This document shows, in pieces, positions 9,165-18,054 of a stretch of 64,000 bases of DNA. Every line of letters begins with the position of its first letter. The stretch's first letter is position 1. Source of the DNA: Pseudomonadota bacterium (GTDB lineage Bacteria; Pseudomonadota; Gammaproteobacteria; Xanthomonadales; SZUA-38); assembly GCA_039033415.1 (NCBI GenBank), contig JBCCCR010000030.1, positions 22,389 through 86,388 of the forward strand. Direction: 5' to 3'. The notes beneath the pieces were generated by a model that was not told the DNA's origin, searched no databases, and saw only the letters and a program-made list of their open reading frames with translations. Made by a program: the position numbers and the translations under genes.

Positions 9165-9969
9165 GCTGAGCGCATTTTTGACGGCCCTCGCGGCGGTTGT
9201 CGCGTTCGCCGGCCTGGGTTGGGTGCTGAGCCTGCGGCTGAAGGATGTGAGCATCGTCGATTCAATGTGGTCGCTCATGTTTTTGCTGACCGTCTCGACG
9301 TATGCCTTCACCCTGAGCTCAACCGGCCCCCGCGTTGCGCTGGTGCTGGCCCTGCTGGCGATCTGGGCGATTCGGCTGTCGGCCTACATCACCTGGAGAA
9401 ACTGGGGTGAGGGTGAAGACTTTCGCTACCAGGAGATCCGCGCGAACAACCAGCCGGGCTTCGAGTTTAAGAGTCTGTACATCGTGTTTGGACTGCAGGC
9501 GCTGCTGGCGTTTGTCATCGCTCTGCCGCTGCTGGTGGCGGTCCAGAGCGACGCGCCGCTCGGGCCGCTGGACGCGGCTGGTGCGTTGCTTTGGCTGATC
9601 GGCCTGATCTTTGAGGCCGGCGGCGACTGGCAGCTGACTCGCTTCCGGGCCAGCCCCGACAACCGCGGCAAGGTGCTGGACAGCGGTCTCTGGGGCCTTA
9701 CCCGGCATCCGAACTACTTCGGCGATTTCTGCATTTGGTGGGGTTTCTTCCTGCTGAGCCTCGGCGCCGGAGGCTGGTGGACCTTTATTTCACCGCTGTT
9801 GATGTCCGGCCTGCTGCTGCTGAAGGTGTCCGGCGTCGCGCTGCTCGAGAAAGGCATCGGCCAACGCCGGCCGGCTTACGCCCGCTACGTGCGGGAAACC
9901 AACGCGTTTTTTCCCGGACCCCGTCGTCGCTCGACCGGTTCGGATCTGGAACAAGGAGATCTGGCATGA
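9157..9969 (+). CDS. DUF1295 membrane protein (steroid 5-alpha-reductase-like fold)
   Basis: 270 residues, multi-pass. The C-terminal signature TRHPNYFGDF followed by WWGFFL is typical of DUF1295, an isoprenylcysteine methyltransferase/steroid 5-alpha-reductase-like family that modifies lipids using NADPH or SAM in characterised relatives. Near the N-terminus, VSIVDSMW is also family-typical. A strong GGGAGG lies upstream of the ATG, inside the end of the DUF2878 gene, and the stop overlaps the next start (ATGA). The substrate is unknown; an unusual fatty acid or membrane lipid is the best guess from operon context. Confidence 0.9.
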   Translation: MFELSAFLTALAAVVAFAGLGWVLSLRLKDVSIVDSMWSLMFLLTVSTYAFTLSSTGPRVALVLALLAIWAIRLSAYITWRNWGEGEDFRYQEIRANNQPGFEFKSLYIVFGLQALLAFVIALPLLVAVQSDAPLGPLDAAGALLWLIGLIFEAGGDWQLTRFRASPDNRGKVLDSGLWGLTRHPNYFGDFCIWWGFFLLSLGAGGWWTFISPLLMSGLLLLKVSGVALLEKGIGQRRPAYARYVRETNAFFPGPRRRSTGSDLEQGDLA

Positions 9970-10652
9970 AGCTTTTAAATCAACTCTCAACGGCCGCTGC
10001 TGGGGCGACCCTGCTGCTGGCAGGCGGTGCCGCCGTCGCCAACGGCAACCTGTCCGCGCTGGACGTAGATACAGAACCGCGCGAATGGAACTTTCAGGTA
10101 TATCTGAACGACGATCCGATCGGTTATCACAACTTTCGGCTGGACCCACAGGACGGTGGATACCAGCTCCTGACGGAAGCCGAGTTTAAGGTGAAAGTGC
10201 TCTTTGTGACCGCCTACCGCTACGAGCACGAAAACATCGAAACATGGCGTGATGGATGCCTGGAGCGGATCGAGGCGCGCACCAACGACAACGGCGATCG
10301 TCTGGAGGTTACCGGTCAGCGCGATACCGCTGGCTTCGAGCTGGCGGCGACGGGCGGTAGCGACTCACTGGATTCCGGATGTGTGCATACCTTTGCCTAC
10401 TGGGACCTGGCGGCGCTCCAAGATGCCCGGCTGCTGAACTCTCAAACCGGTGCCTATCAGTCCGTGGATGTCGACCTCGTCGGTCGTGAGTCGATTGATG
10501 TGGACGGTGAGCAGGTTGCCGCAGACCGCTATAGCCTTGAGTCGGAGGGACTCGATCTCGATCTGTGGTACTCACCCGAAGGTGAATGGCTGGGCCTGAC
10601 TTCTTACGTCAAAAAGGGGCGTCAGCTCCGTTACCGGCTGGTGCGATCATGA
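9966..10652 (+). CDS. DUF6134-like secreted protein
   Basis: 228 residues from the ATG at 9966, which overlaps the previous stop by 4 bases. An N-terminal signal peptide (residues 1 to ~25, ending AVANG) is followed by a beta-rich domain. The motif VYLNDDPIGYHNFRL, and later YKVL-type strands around 'FVTAYRYEHEN', resemble DUF6134, a periplasmic family of unknown role. Cys residues near 85 and 125 could pair. In related genomes this family accompanies DUF1295/DUF2878 and lipocalins. I infer a periplasmic accessory in lipid handling, without direct proof. Confidence 0.75.
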   Translation: MKLLNQLSTAAAGATLLLAGGAAVANGNLSALDVDTEPREWNFQVYLNDDPIGYHNFRLDPQDGGYQLLTEAEFKVKVLFVTAYRYEHENIETWRDGCLERIEARTNDNGDRLEVTGQRDTAGFELAATGGSDSLDSGCVHTFAYWDLAALQDARLLNSQTGAYQSVDVDLVGRESIDVDGEQVAADRYSLESEGLDLDLWYSPEGEWLGLTSYVKKGRQLRYRLVRS

Positions 10653-11188
10653 GCCGCCTTCGAGCGATTGCGCCGCTGATGCTGCTGGCCACCCTGATTG
10701 GATGCGCGGGCCGCAGCCCGGAGCTTGCCACCGTCCCGGAGGTCGACCTGGATCGTTTTATGGGCGACTGGTATGTAATTGCCCACATCCCGGCGTTTGT
10801 GGAGCGCAATGCGTATAACGCGATTGAGAGCTACGAGCGCAACGGCGATCGGATCAACACCACGTTTACGTTCCGGAATAAGGGTTTTGACGGACCCGAG
10901 AAGCAATATGAACCCAACGCGATTGTGACGGATACAGACTCAAACGCGGTGTGGGGGATGCAGTTCTTGTGGCCGTTTCGTTCCGACTTCCGCATTGTCC
11001 ACCTGGACGAGGAATACGGCACCACCATCATCGGTCGAAACAAGCGCGACTATGTCTGGATCATGGCTCGCGAGCCGGAGCTGTCCGATGCGGCTTATGA
11101 GGCGCTGACCAAGCAGGTAGCAGCCATGGGTTACGACCTCACCGAGCTGCGCCGGGTGCCTCAGCGTTGGCAGAACTCAGCACCCTGA
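10649..11188 (+). CDS. Lipocalin family lipoprotein (Blc-like)
   Basis: 179 residues from ATG 10649, overlapping the previous stop (ATGA). The signal peptide ends in a lipobox, LIGC, so the mature protein should be lipidated and is probably in the outer membrane. The lipocalin GxW motif appears as MGDWYVIAHIP, with the following N-A-Y and T-F-x-F-R strands matching bacterial lipocalin Blc. Blc binds lysophospholipids and fatty acids and is induced by envelope stress. As last gene of the operon it may carry a lipid made or modified by the DUF1295 protein. A strong hairpin terminator follows 20 bases after the stop. Confidence 0.9.
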   Translation: MSRLRAIAPLMLLATLIGCAGRSPELATVPEVDLDRFMGDWYVIAHIPAFVERNAYNAIESYERNGDRINTTFTFRNKGFDGPEKQYEPNAIVTDTDSNAVWGMQFLWPFRSDFRIVHLDEEYGTTIIGRNKRDYVWIMAREPELSDAAYEALTKQVAAMGYDLTELRRVPQRWQNSAP

Positions 11189-11208
11189 TTGAGTGGGAGG
11201 TAGGAGAA

Positions 11209-11254
11209 TTGCGCCCCGTCAGCCCGTTCCGGCTGGCGGGGCGCAACTTTCTGC
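11209..11254 (+). terminator. Rho-independent-type terminator after lipocalin
   Basis: A 16-bp stem (11209-11224 with 11231-11246), broken only by one G.T-type pair, closes a 6-base loop and is followed by CTTTCT. It lies between the ends of two convergent genes and could act for both. Confidence 0.8.
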
Positions 11255-11327
11255 AGATAGTGAGTCGTTCGAGCCCGGTAACTAGCAGCGTTTTGATATA
11301 GCCATGGATGGCTTTTTCAACAGTCTA

Positions 11328-13550
11328 CTAAGGCCCAGACGCGGTGGCCTGCTGGCCGTAACCTTCCGGCAGCGTCATGTTGAGATGTTCCGCCAGAAAA
11401 CCCCAACGGTCCGCATATTCTGCGATCGTCTTGTCGGTAGGCTTGCCGGCACCGTGGCCCGCCCGGGACTCGATACGAATCAGTGCCGGCTTGCCGTCAG
11501 GATTGGCCGCCTGCAGCCGGGCGGCATATTTGAAGCTATGGCCTGGCACCACGCGATCGTCGGTATCAGCGGTGGTCACCATGATTGCCGGGTAGTCCAC
11601 GCCTTCTTTGATGTTGTGATACGGCGAGTATTTCAGCAGCGCAGCAAACTCTTCGGGGTTGTCCGAGGAGCCATAGTCGTCGACCCAGAATCGCCCGGCC
11701 GTGAACTTATGAAACCGCAGCATGTCCATCACGCCCACCGCGGGTATGGCGGCGGCAAACAGCTCAGGTCGTTGGTTGACCACAGCACCCACGAGCAGGC
11801 CGCCGTTGCTGCCGCCGAAGACCGCCAGCTGGGAGGGGGTTGTCCACTGCTCGGCAATCAGATACTCGGCCGCCGCAATGAAGTCATCGAATACGTTCTG
11901 CTTCTTCAGCTTAGTGCCCGCCTTGTGCCAGCCCTGACCGTATTCACCGCCGCCGCGAATGTTGGCGACCGCGTAGATGCCGCCCATCTCCATCCAGGCC
12001 AGGCGGGTGACGGAGAACGCGGGCCGCTGCGATGAGTTGAAGCCGCCGTAACCGTAAAGCATCGTCGGGTGCTGTCCGCCCGGCACCAAGTCTTTGCGGT
12101 GGCTGATAAACATCGGAACCCGGGTCCCATCTTTGGACTGAAAGAACACCTGGCGCACGATGTAGTCTTCCGGCGCAAAGTCCACGCTTGCCTGGCGAAA
12201 CGTCTCCTGCTCTCCGCTGCGAACATCGTAGCGATACGTCGTCGGCGGGATGTTGAAGCTGGAGTACGTGTAAAAGGTCTCCGGGTTGTCGGGCGTGCCG
12301 GAAAATCCGCTCACTGTTCCGATACCCGGGAGGTTGAGCTCGCGATCGAAAGTGCCGTCTTCCTGGTGGATGCGAATCTGCGACCGAGCATCCTTCAGAT
12401 AGCTGGTAATGAGCCGGCCGCCGATCATCACGGCCCCCTGCAGCACGTCTTCCCGTTCCGCCACCAGCGGCAGCTCAGCACCCGGCTTGTTCACGTCGAT
12501 AGCGATCAGACGGCCATTCGGGGCATCCCGATCGGTGCGAAAAACCAGCTGGCTGCCGACGTTGCCGACGAGGGAATAGTCGTGGTTGAAACCTTCGATC
12601 AGCATCGCAGGCGAGGAGTCAGCGACCGTCAGGTCCTGCCACGCAATTTGGTAGCGCGAGTCGGTGCCTTGCCAGATGGTGATGACCAGATACCGACCGT
12701 CGTCGGTCACGGAAGCAAAGTAGCCCCACTCCGGATTATCAGAGTTGCCGTAAATGAGCTCGTCTTCCGCCTGCGGCGTGCCAACTCGGTGGAAGTACAC
12801 CTGTTGATTGAGATTCAGGTCCTGAAAGGCACCATCTTCGTCAGGCTCGGGGTACCGCGAGTAGTAAAACCCCGAGTCGTCCGAGGCCCACGCCATCGGG
12901 GTGAATTTCGCCCAGCTGACCTCGTCCTCCAGCGTTTTCCCGGTGGCAACGTCCAGCACCTTGAGCGTTCGCCAATCCGAGCCGCCGTCCTGGATCGCCA
13001 GCGCCAGGTAGCGAGCGCTTGGGCTGATCTCATAGGAAGCTAACGCCACGGTGCCGTCCTCTGACCATTCATTCGGATCGATCAGGACACGGGGCTCACC
13101 GGTGAGGCCTTCCTGCATCATGACCTGCCGTTGGTTGCTGAGCCCGTCGTTGTAGCTGAAAAAATACTTCCCCGCTTTACGTATTGGCGTTGAAAAGCGC
13201 TCGTAGTCCCAGAGCTGAGTGAGGCGCTCAGCAATCGGCCCACGCTCCTCGATGCCGTCCAGGTACGAAAAGGTAACGGCATTTTGCTCATCCACCCACT
13301 GCGCCACCTGCTCGGACTCACGCACGTCGTCCTCAAGCCAGCGATATGCGTCGGCCACTTGCTGACCGTGATAAGCGTCAACGTGATCGACCGTAGCGGT
13401 CGACGGATAGCTGAGCGTTGGATTCACTTCGTTCATCGTTGCGGCGTTTTTATCAGCCGCAGAGCTTGCGGATTGGTTTGGGGAGGAGTCCGGCGCATCA
13501 CCGCAGCCGACCAAAGCTGCACTGAGCAGCACCAGGGAAAGTCGTTTCAT
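11328..13550 (-). CDS. Prolyl oligopeptidase (S9A) lipoprotein
   Basis: 740 residues from ATG 13550, with GAGGA upstream; frame extension to 13643 is rejected. The signal peptide has lipobox LVGC, then a Ser/Asn-rich linker. An N-terminal seven-bladed propeller (~80-480) precedes the alpha/beta-hydrolase domain. The catalytic triad is visible: Ser581 in GGSNGG, Asp in the TADTDDRV loop, and His in RAGHGAG. S9A enzymes cut short peptides after proline. The lipobox predicts a membrane-anchored periplasmic form, suiting scavenging of Pro-rich peptides. The gene is monocistronic, convergent with the lipocalin operon and divergent from the diguanylate cyclase. Confidence 0.93.
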   Translation of the reverse strand: MKRLSLVLLSAALVGCGDAPDSSPNQSASSAADKNAATMNEVNPTLSYPSTATVDHVDAYHGQQVADAYRWLEDDVRESEQVAQWVDEQNAVTFSYLDGIEERGPIAERLTQLWDYERFSTPIRKAGKYFFSYNDGLSNQRQVMMQEGLTGEPRVLIDPNEWSEDGTVALASYEISPSARYLALAIQDGGSDWRTLKVLDVATGKTLEDEVSWAKFTPMAWASDDSGFYYSRYPEPDEDGAFQDLNLNQQVYFHRVGTPQAEDELIYGNSDNPEWGYFASVTDDGRYLVITIWQGTDSRYQIAWQDLTVADSSPAMLIEGFNHDYSLVGNVGSQLVFRTDRDAPNGRLIAIDVNKPGAELPLVAEREDVLQGAVMIGGRLITSYLKDARSQIRIHQEDGTFDRELNLPGIGTVSGFSGTPDNPETFYTYSSFNIPPTTYRYDVRSGEQETFRQASVDFAPEDYIVRQVFFQSKDGTRVPMFISHRKDLVPGGQHPTMLYGYGGFNSSQRPAFSVTRLAWMEMGGIYAVANIRGGGEYGQGWHKAGTKLKKQNVFDDFIAAAEYLIAEQWTTPSQLAVFGGSNGGLLVGAVVNQRPELFAAAIPAVGVMDMLRFHKFTAGRFWVDDYGSSDNPEEFAALLKYSPYHNIKEGVDYPAIMVTTADTDDRVVPGHSFKYAARLQAANPDGKPALIRIESRAGHGAGKPTDKTIAEYADRWGFLAEHLNMTLPEGYGQQATASGP

Positions 13551-13829
13551 GGAACTAGGGTCCTCGAGAACTGGAAGTTGCCGGCGGGAGAGCCGGCACG
13601 GCCTGTGGCGGGCGAGCCTAGTCGCTTCCAAAGCCGTCGCCATGTGCCAATAGTCAGGACCGCCGGGCGCTCAAGTTTATTTCGCCCTAGCCGATAATTT
13701 TCGCTTAGGAGCGCTTTGCTCGAACAACCGATTCTGTTGGCCTTGGGCGTTGAGTCCGCGGTCCGGCAGAACCGCTGAACGTACAGGCGCTACGGACGCT
13801 ATGCCTCTGCTGGTTGGCTACGAGTCTCT
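13551..13829. promoter_or_regulatory. Divergent intergenic region
   Basis: About 280 bases separate the starts of the peptidase (leftward) and the diguanylate cyclase (rightward), so promoters for both should lie here. I cannot fix -35/-10 boxes with confidence. No RNA gene is seen. Confidence 0.35.
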
Positions 13830-15236
13830 ATGGAAACGACGTCGGCAAAAAAAGTGAGAAATCGACCCGAAGCGCTCAACGAAAACGAGCGGCTTCAGTG
13901 GCGCCTGCTGGACACCGTTTTTGCCCAGAACAATAACGCCACCAGCGGCGGGCTTTTCGCGTTTTCCATCGCGGCGCTTACCTTTTGGCGGCAGGTACCG
14001 TCATGGGCATGGCTAGTCTGGATCACGAGCTACGGCCTGCTGGTCTTTTACCGAGCCCGAAAAATTGCTGAATGTGCTGCGGACTCCGACCGCTCTGCCA
14101 CCAATCTGAAGGCCTGGCGCCGCCGAGTCGACCTAATTCAGTTTTGCACCGGCACCCTATGGGGCACTTTGTTGACTTACCTTGTGTTGATCGGCACGCC
14201 CGAACAGATTGTGGTGGCGGTACTGCTGATGACGGGCCTGGTGACCGGCGGTCTGCTGGCATACAGCTACCGTCAGCCTACCTACGTGCTTTTTTCATCG
14301 GGGATGTGTTTGCCTCCAACCATCGGACTCCTGCTGCGCCCGGAGCCGCTGGTTTTAGGCGCCGCGCTCGCTGCCGCCTGGTTCCTTTTCCTTTGGTCCT
14401 GCTCAAACAAGTTTGCCGACTTCTACCGCCGAGCCCTGCGCCTGTCGCTCACCAATAAGGAGCTCGTGCACGATCTCGAACAGCGCAATCAGGAAGTGAG
14501 CGACCTCAACCGATCGCTTCACGAAAAGATCGCCGAGCTGGGCGAATCCAACAGCAACTTGAAGTCGGAACAGGAGCGTATCGCGGCGTTTGCCCGGGAG
14601 CTGGAAAAGCTCAGCACCACCGATCCGTTGACCCATATCGCAAACCGGCGACACCTCGAGCTGTCGCTGGAGAAGGCCTGGCGGCGAGCCATGCGGCGGG
14701 GTCACGAGCTTGGGCTGATCCTGATGGATGTCGACCACTTCAAAGCGTACAACGATAACTACGGCCATCAGCAGGGTGACCAGTGCCTGATCGACGTTGC
14801 CCGGATCCTTACCGCCTACGCACCGCCGGAGTCCTGCGTGGCGCGCTACGGTGGGGAGGAGTTTGTCGTGCTACTGCCCTACACCACACACTTTGAGGCG
14901 CTTGAGATCACCCGCAACTTTGTTACCCGAGTCGCGGTGACCGGCATCCGTCACGAGTTTTCCCCAGTTGCGCCGCACCTCACAATCAGTGCTGGCCTGT
15001 CGGTGGTGCGGCCTTCCCCGCAGTTCAGCTCGTCAAAGCTCCTGCAAAATGCTGACAAAGCCCTGTATCAAGCTAAGCACAATGGTCGCAACCAGGTGGT
15101 AAGCGACCGCACCGCGGGCGTGCTGGACAGCGACGACAAGCCCGTGATCGAACTCGACGACGTCTGGCAAACGGACGTCACGCCGCCAGAGTCCAGCGTG
15201 GTGGCAAGCACGCCGAGAGAGTCCGCCGGCAGCTAA
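13830..15236 (+). CDS. Membrane diguanylate cyclase (GGDEF)
   Basis: 468 residues. The N-terminal half has about five to six transmembrane helices (~35-205), then a coiled coil (~210-255, heptad-like LEQRNQEVSDLNRSL), then a GGDEF domain (~265-430). The active loop is RYGGEEF (GGEEF at 341-345), so catalysis of two GTP to c-di-GMP is expected. Family motifs DPLTHIANRRHLE, LMDVDHFKAYND and ALYQAKHNGRNQV are intact. The position of the inhibitory I-site (RxxD) before the loop reads ESCVAR, so product inhibition there is probably absent. The membrane part resembles the MASE-type sensors of other cyclases. A disordered tail follows. Confidence 0.95.
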   Translation: METTSAKKVRNRPEALNENERLQWRLLDTVFAQNNNATSGGLFAFSIAALTFWRQVPSWAWLVWITSYGLLVFYRARKIAECAADSDRSATNLKAWRRRVDLIQFCTGTLWGTLLTYLVLIGTPEQIVVAVLLMTGLVTGGLLAYSYRQPTYVLFSSGMCLPPTIGLLLRPEPLVLGAALAAAWFLFLWSCSNKFADFYRRALRLSLTNKELVHDLEQRNQEVSDLNRSLHEKIAELGESNSNLKSEQERIAAFARELEKLSTTDPLTHIANRRHLELSLEKAWRRAMRRGHELGLILMDVDHFKAYNDNYGHQQGDQCLIDVARILTAYAPPESCVARYGGEEFVVLLPYTTHFEALEITRNFVTRVAVTGIRHEFSPVAPHLTISAGLSVVRPSPQFSSSKLLQNADKALYQAKHNGRNQVVSDRTAGVLDSDDKPVIELDDVWQTDVTPPESSVVASTPRESAGS

Positions 15237-15250
15237 CCACCACCGGAGAT

Positions 15251-15269
15251 TTCACCAACATGTGGTGAA
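15251..15269 (+). terminator. Possible terminator hairpin after diguanylate cyclase
   Basis: TTCACCA-ACATG-TGGTGAA, a perfect 7-bp stem, lies 15 bases after the stop. A pyrimidine stretch (CCTTTTCTC) follows about 8 bases later. Weak but well placed. Confidence 0.4.
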
Positions 15270-15381
15270 TCATCGCCTTTTCTCGCGATCAACCCACGTA
15301 AGTGTCTGATTGCTATAGCGCCAAAACCTGGAACGCTTCTTGCTGTTAACGTTGGACTGGCCAAGGTTGGGAAACAGAACG

Positions 15382-15897
15382 ATGAACGAAGAACAGGCGC
15401 GGGAACGCATCAAAGAACTCAAGGACTTCTACACCCACATGACGGTATATGTCGCGGTCAACGCGTTCCTGCTGGGGGTCAACGTCATCACCGGTACGGA
15501 CACCTGGTGGTTCCTGTTTCCGCTGATGGGTTGGGGCATCGCGATTGTGATCCACGCGTTTAGCGTGATGGGAACGGGCCACAAGTGGGAGCAGCGCAAG
15601 ATGGAAGAGCTCACCGGTCTGAAAAATACGCGTGATGAGATTCAGCAGCTCGCCGAGCGCACCGACAGCCTGGTCACCATCATGTCCAGCGTCAACTGGG
15701 AAAGAATTGATCCCGAGCTGATGGACACCCGCAAAAACCTCGACAGCGCCCGGGCAAGAATTGCCGAGCTCAAACAAGACTCTGACCCGGCCAGCCAGGC
15801 CGAGCTCACTCGAGAAATCGAGAAGCTGGAGGCTTTTGTCACCAGCCCAAAGTTTGAGTACTACGACATGGCAGCGGACGGTAAACCACCGAACTGA
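15382..15897 (+). CDS. 2TM domain protein with C-terminal coiled coil
   Basis: 171 residues from ATG 15382; an upstream in-frame TTG has no support. An N-terminal amphipathic helix (EEQARERIKELKDFYTH) leads into two transmembrane helices (~20-38 and ~47-67) with the WWFLFPLMGWGI core typical of the 2TM domain family. A basic, helical cytoplasmic tail predicted to coil (~75-160) follows. 2TM domains often occur beside or within LytTR and histidine-kinase systems; the function is unknown. It stands alone 145 bases after the diguanylate cyclase and is convergent with the beta-helix gene, so partnership with the cyclase is only a guess. Confidence 0.85.
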   Translation: MNEEQARERIKELKDFYTHMTVYVAVNAFLLGVNVITGTDTWWFLFPLMGWGIAIVIHAFSVMGTGHKWEQRKMEELTGLKNTRDEIQQLAERTDSLVTIMSSVNWERIDPELMDTRKNLDSARARIAELKQDSDPASQAELTREIEKLEAFVTSPKFEYYDMAADGKPPN

Positions 15898-15908
15898 GGC
15901 GGTTTCCG

Positions 15909-17861
15909 CTACTCCTCGAAGCTGTCCATGAACACGTTGTTGTCGGAGGTCACGCGCTCGATGGCGCCGGCATCGCAGGGCTCATCGCGAAGTTCGCCGC
16001 GCTGATCCTCGTCCGGACAGTTCATGGCGAAATCCCGCAGCGGGCTGCTGAGTCGAGGCAGATGACTCAGCGAACCGCCGCCGTTGTCCGCCAGCGGGTG
16101 GATCAGCAGATCGTTTACCACCAGATCACCGGCGTTTTGAACCTGGCAGCTTGAGTCGGTGACCACGTTGCCCAGGGAATCGGTGTCGCCACCTGATGAA
16201 AACAGGGAGCACGTCCCCTCGATCGCGCTGTTGCCGATAGTGGCAGAAGCCCCAAACACCTCGAGCTGATTGGCGCCGTTAGGATCCGCAATCGTCACGT
16301 TTTGCAGGGTTGCCTGGCTGTTGCCGATCACGCTGAGCGCCTCGCCACCGTTGGCCCCGTTGTTGCTGAGCGTGCTGTTCGTAAGGGTGAGAACCGATTC
16401 GTCGCGAAGAGCGATAGCCCCGCCGCTCACCTCGGCGAAGTTGCGGTGAAGGCTACATTCGGACAGGTTCAAGGTGCTATCCGTGGCGTAAACCGCTCCA
16501 CCGACGCCAGATGCCGGATCACCCATCCCGTCTTCGGCTCGCAGAAAGCTGAAGTCACAGTCTCTAACGGTCGCGACACTTCCGTCCAACCGAAGCGCGC
16601 CGCCAAGGCGCACGCTTGCAGGCCGGAGTCCATTAACAACCAGCCCGTTTGCCAGGAACACCGAATCTGCCATCCAGACCGCTGGAACGCGACCCGAGAA
16701 TGGGAACATCTCTATTCGTGTCATCACGACGGTTGAATTGCGAGCAAAAATGGTTGCACCTGGTCCGCTGAATGTCGTCGCGGTGATTTCGACAAGATCA
16801 GCGGGTCGAAATTCGAGCGCGAGTCCCGAGCTCACCGTATCCCGAATAATCGAGCCTATGAGATGTAGCCTGACCGAACCGTCACCGTAGATCGCCGTGC
16901 CCGAGTTAGAAAGGTTGACGTTGTTGCGGAACTCACAATTGGAAATTATGACCTCACCGCCCCGGACGTAGAGACCACCTCCCTGGCCAAATTGGGTACT
17001 CGGCACATCGTTACCCTCAATAATGCTTCCACTGATCTCCAGATTGGTCTCTTCACTGTAAATGCCTGCGCCCGTTCGATTGGCGGTGTTTTCTGAAATG
17101 GTGCTGTCGCGAATGACAACTTCCTGGGCATCGACGATGCACATACCACCCCCCGCGAGCGTGGAGTTTTCCGTAACGTTCTCAGAGATCGTGGCGTTCT
17201 CGATGGACGTTCGACCGTTGAACAGCGCCATGCCGCCACCAACGCACTGCTGGCCGGGCAGGATTCCGTTCGCACCATTGCCAGAAATGATCGAGTCGAA
17301 GATCTGAAGCCGAAACTCCGGCTCAAGGCCTCCGTCCGTGGGACTGACCAGAATGCCGCCACCCGACTGTCCGCGGGAGTTTTCGATCCGGACTCGTCGC
17401 AGCAGCGCGCTGGCACCGATCGCGCCGGTGACGTGCAGCGCGCCCGCCGGACTTTGCGCCGGATTCGGGTCGAACCCGGACAGCGTGAGATCTTCCAGCG
17501 TCAGGGCACCACCAGCATTCACCACCAAAGCTGACCCGGGAAACCCGGCGCCCGCGACGACAAAAGTCTGATCGATATCGCTGCCGCGGATCGTCACCTC
17601 GCTGCTGACGGGCAGCGCGTCGGCGCTGCCGGTGTTCTGGGTCAGCGAGAAAGTGCCTGCTGCCAGCACAATTTCGTCTGGACCCAGCGCAACGTTGGCG
17701 GTCTGGAGAGCCCCGCGCAGCGAACAGTCAAGGGGCGCCTCGGTACAGCCTGAAGCGGAACTGTCGTCGTCTGCTCGGTCGACCGTGAAAACTGCGGCCG
17801 GAACGGACGCTGACAACGCCAGCATGGCCATACATGTTGCGCTAAGCGCCCGTTTGAGCAT
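15909..17861 (-). CDS. Secreted parallel beta-helix protein (choice-of-anchor Q type)
   Basis: 650 residues from ATG 17861, with GGGAG about 10 bases upstream; the frame is open to 17978. A signal peptide ends near PAAV. The N-terminal CSLRGALQTAN motif and the C-terminal HPLADNGGGSLSHLP / DQRGELRD / GAIER pattern are the hallmarks of choice-of-anchor Q proteins. The middle is a long right-handed beta-helix of ~22-residue rungs (repeated I-x-N-x-x-I-S-x-N). No catalytic Asp cluster of a pectate lyase is obvious, so adhesion or a structural role is as likely as polysaccharide binding. The tail VFMDSFEE is a variant of the F-x-DGFE ending. It is divergent from a CadC-like regulator. Confidence 0.85.
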   Translation of the reverse strand: MLKRALSATCMAMLALSASVPAAVFTVDRADDDSSASGCTEAPLDCSLRGALQTANVALGPDEIVLAAGTFSLTQNTGSADALPVSSEVTIRGSDIDQTFVVAGAGFPGSALVVNAGGALTLEDLTLSGFDPNPAQSPAGALHVTGAIGASALLRRVRIENSRGQSGGGILVSPTDGGLEPEFRLQIFDSIISGNGANGILPGQQCVGGGMALFNGRTSIENATISENVTENSTLAGGGMCIVDAQEVVIRDSTISENTANRTGAGIYSEETNLEISGSIIEGNDVPSTQFGQGGGLYVRGGEVIISNCEFRNNVNLSNSGTAIYGDGSVRLHLIGSIIRDTVSSGLALEFRPADLVEITATTFSGPGATIFARNSTVVMTRIEMFPFSGRVPAVWMADSVFLANGLVVNGLRPASVRLGGALRLDGSVATVRDCDFSFLRAEDGMGDPASGVGGAVYATDSTLNLSECSLHRNFAEVSGGAIALRDESVLTLTNSTLSNNGANGGEALSVIGNSQATLQNVTIADPNGANQLEVFGASATIGNSAIEGTCSLFSSGGDTDSLGNVVTDSSCQVQNAGDLVVNDLLIHPLADNGGGSLSHLPRLSSPLRDFAMNCPDEDQRGELRDEPCDAGAIERVTSDNNVFMDSFEE

Positions 17862-18054
17862 CAGATTTCGCTCCCAGTCCGTTAGACCTCGATTCCTTAC
17901 ACTCAGGCTGCTGTACGAACAGGGTGAGTTCCTGACCAAAGCCTGAAATTTCCTGAAACGGGCAGAAAAAACGGTCACGAGAGAATCACGCGCGGCTGCG
18001 CTATTCTTGAGTGGTTAGGGAACGCGCCAGGTCCAGCAAAACGCCATCGTCACC

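Noticed and set aside
8444..9265. 273-residue leftward ORF opposite the DUF2878 gene
   Set aside because: Low-complexity Arg/Ser/Pro-rich translation, antisense to a well-supported gene with a good SD.
12069..13043. 324-residue rightward ORF inside the prolyl oligopeptidase gene
   Set aside because: Antisense shadow caused by high GC; no domain seen.
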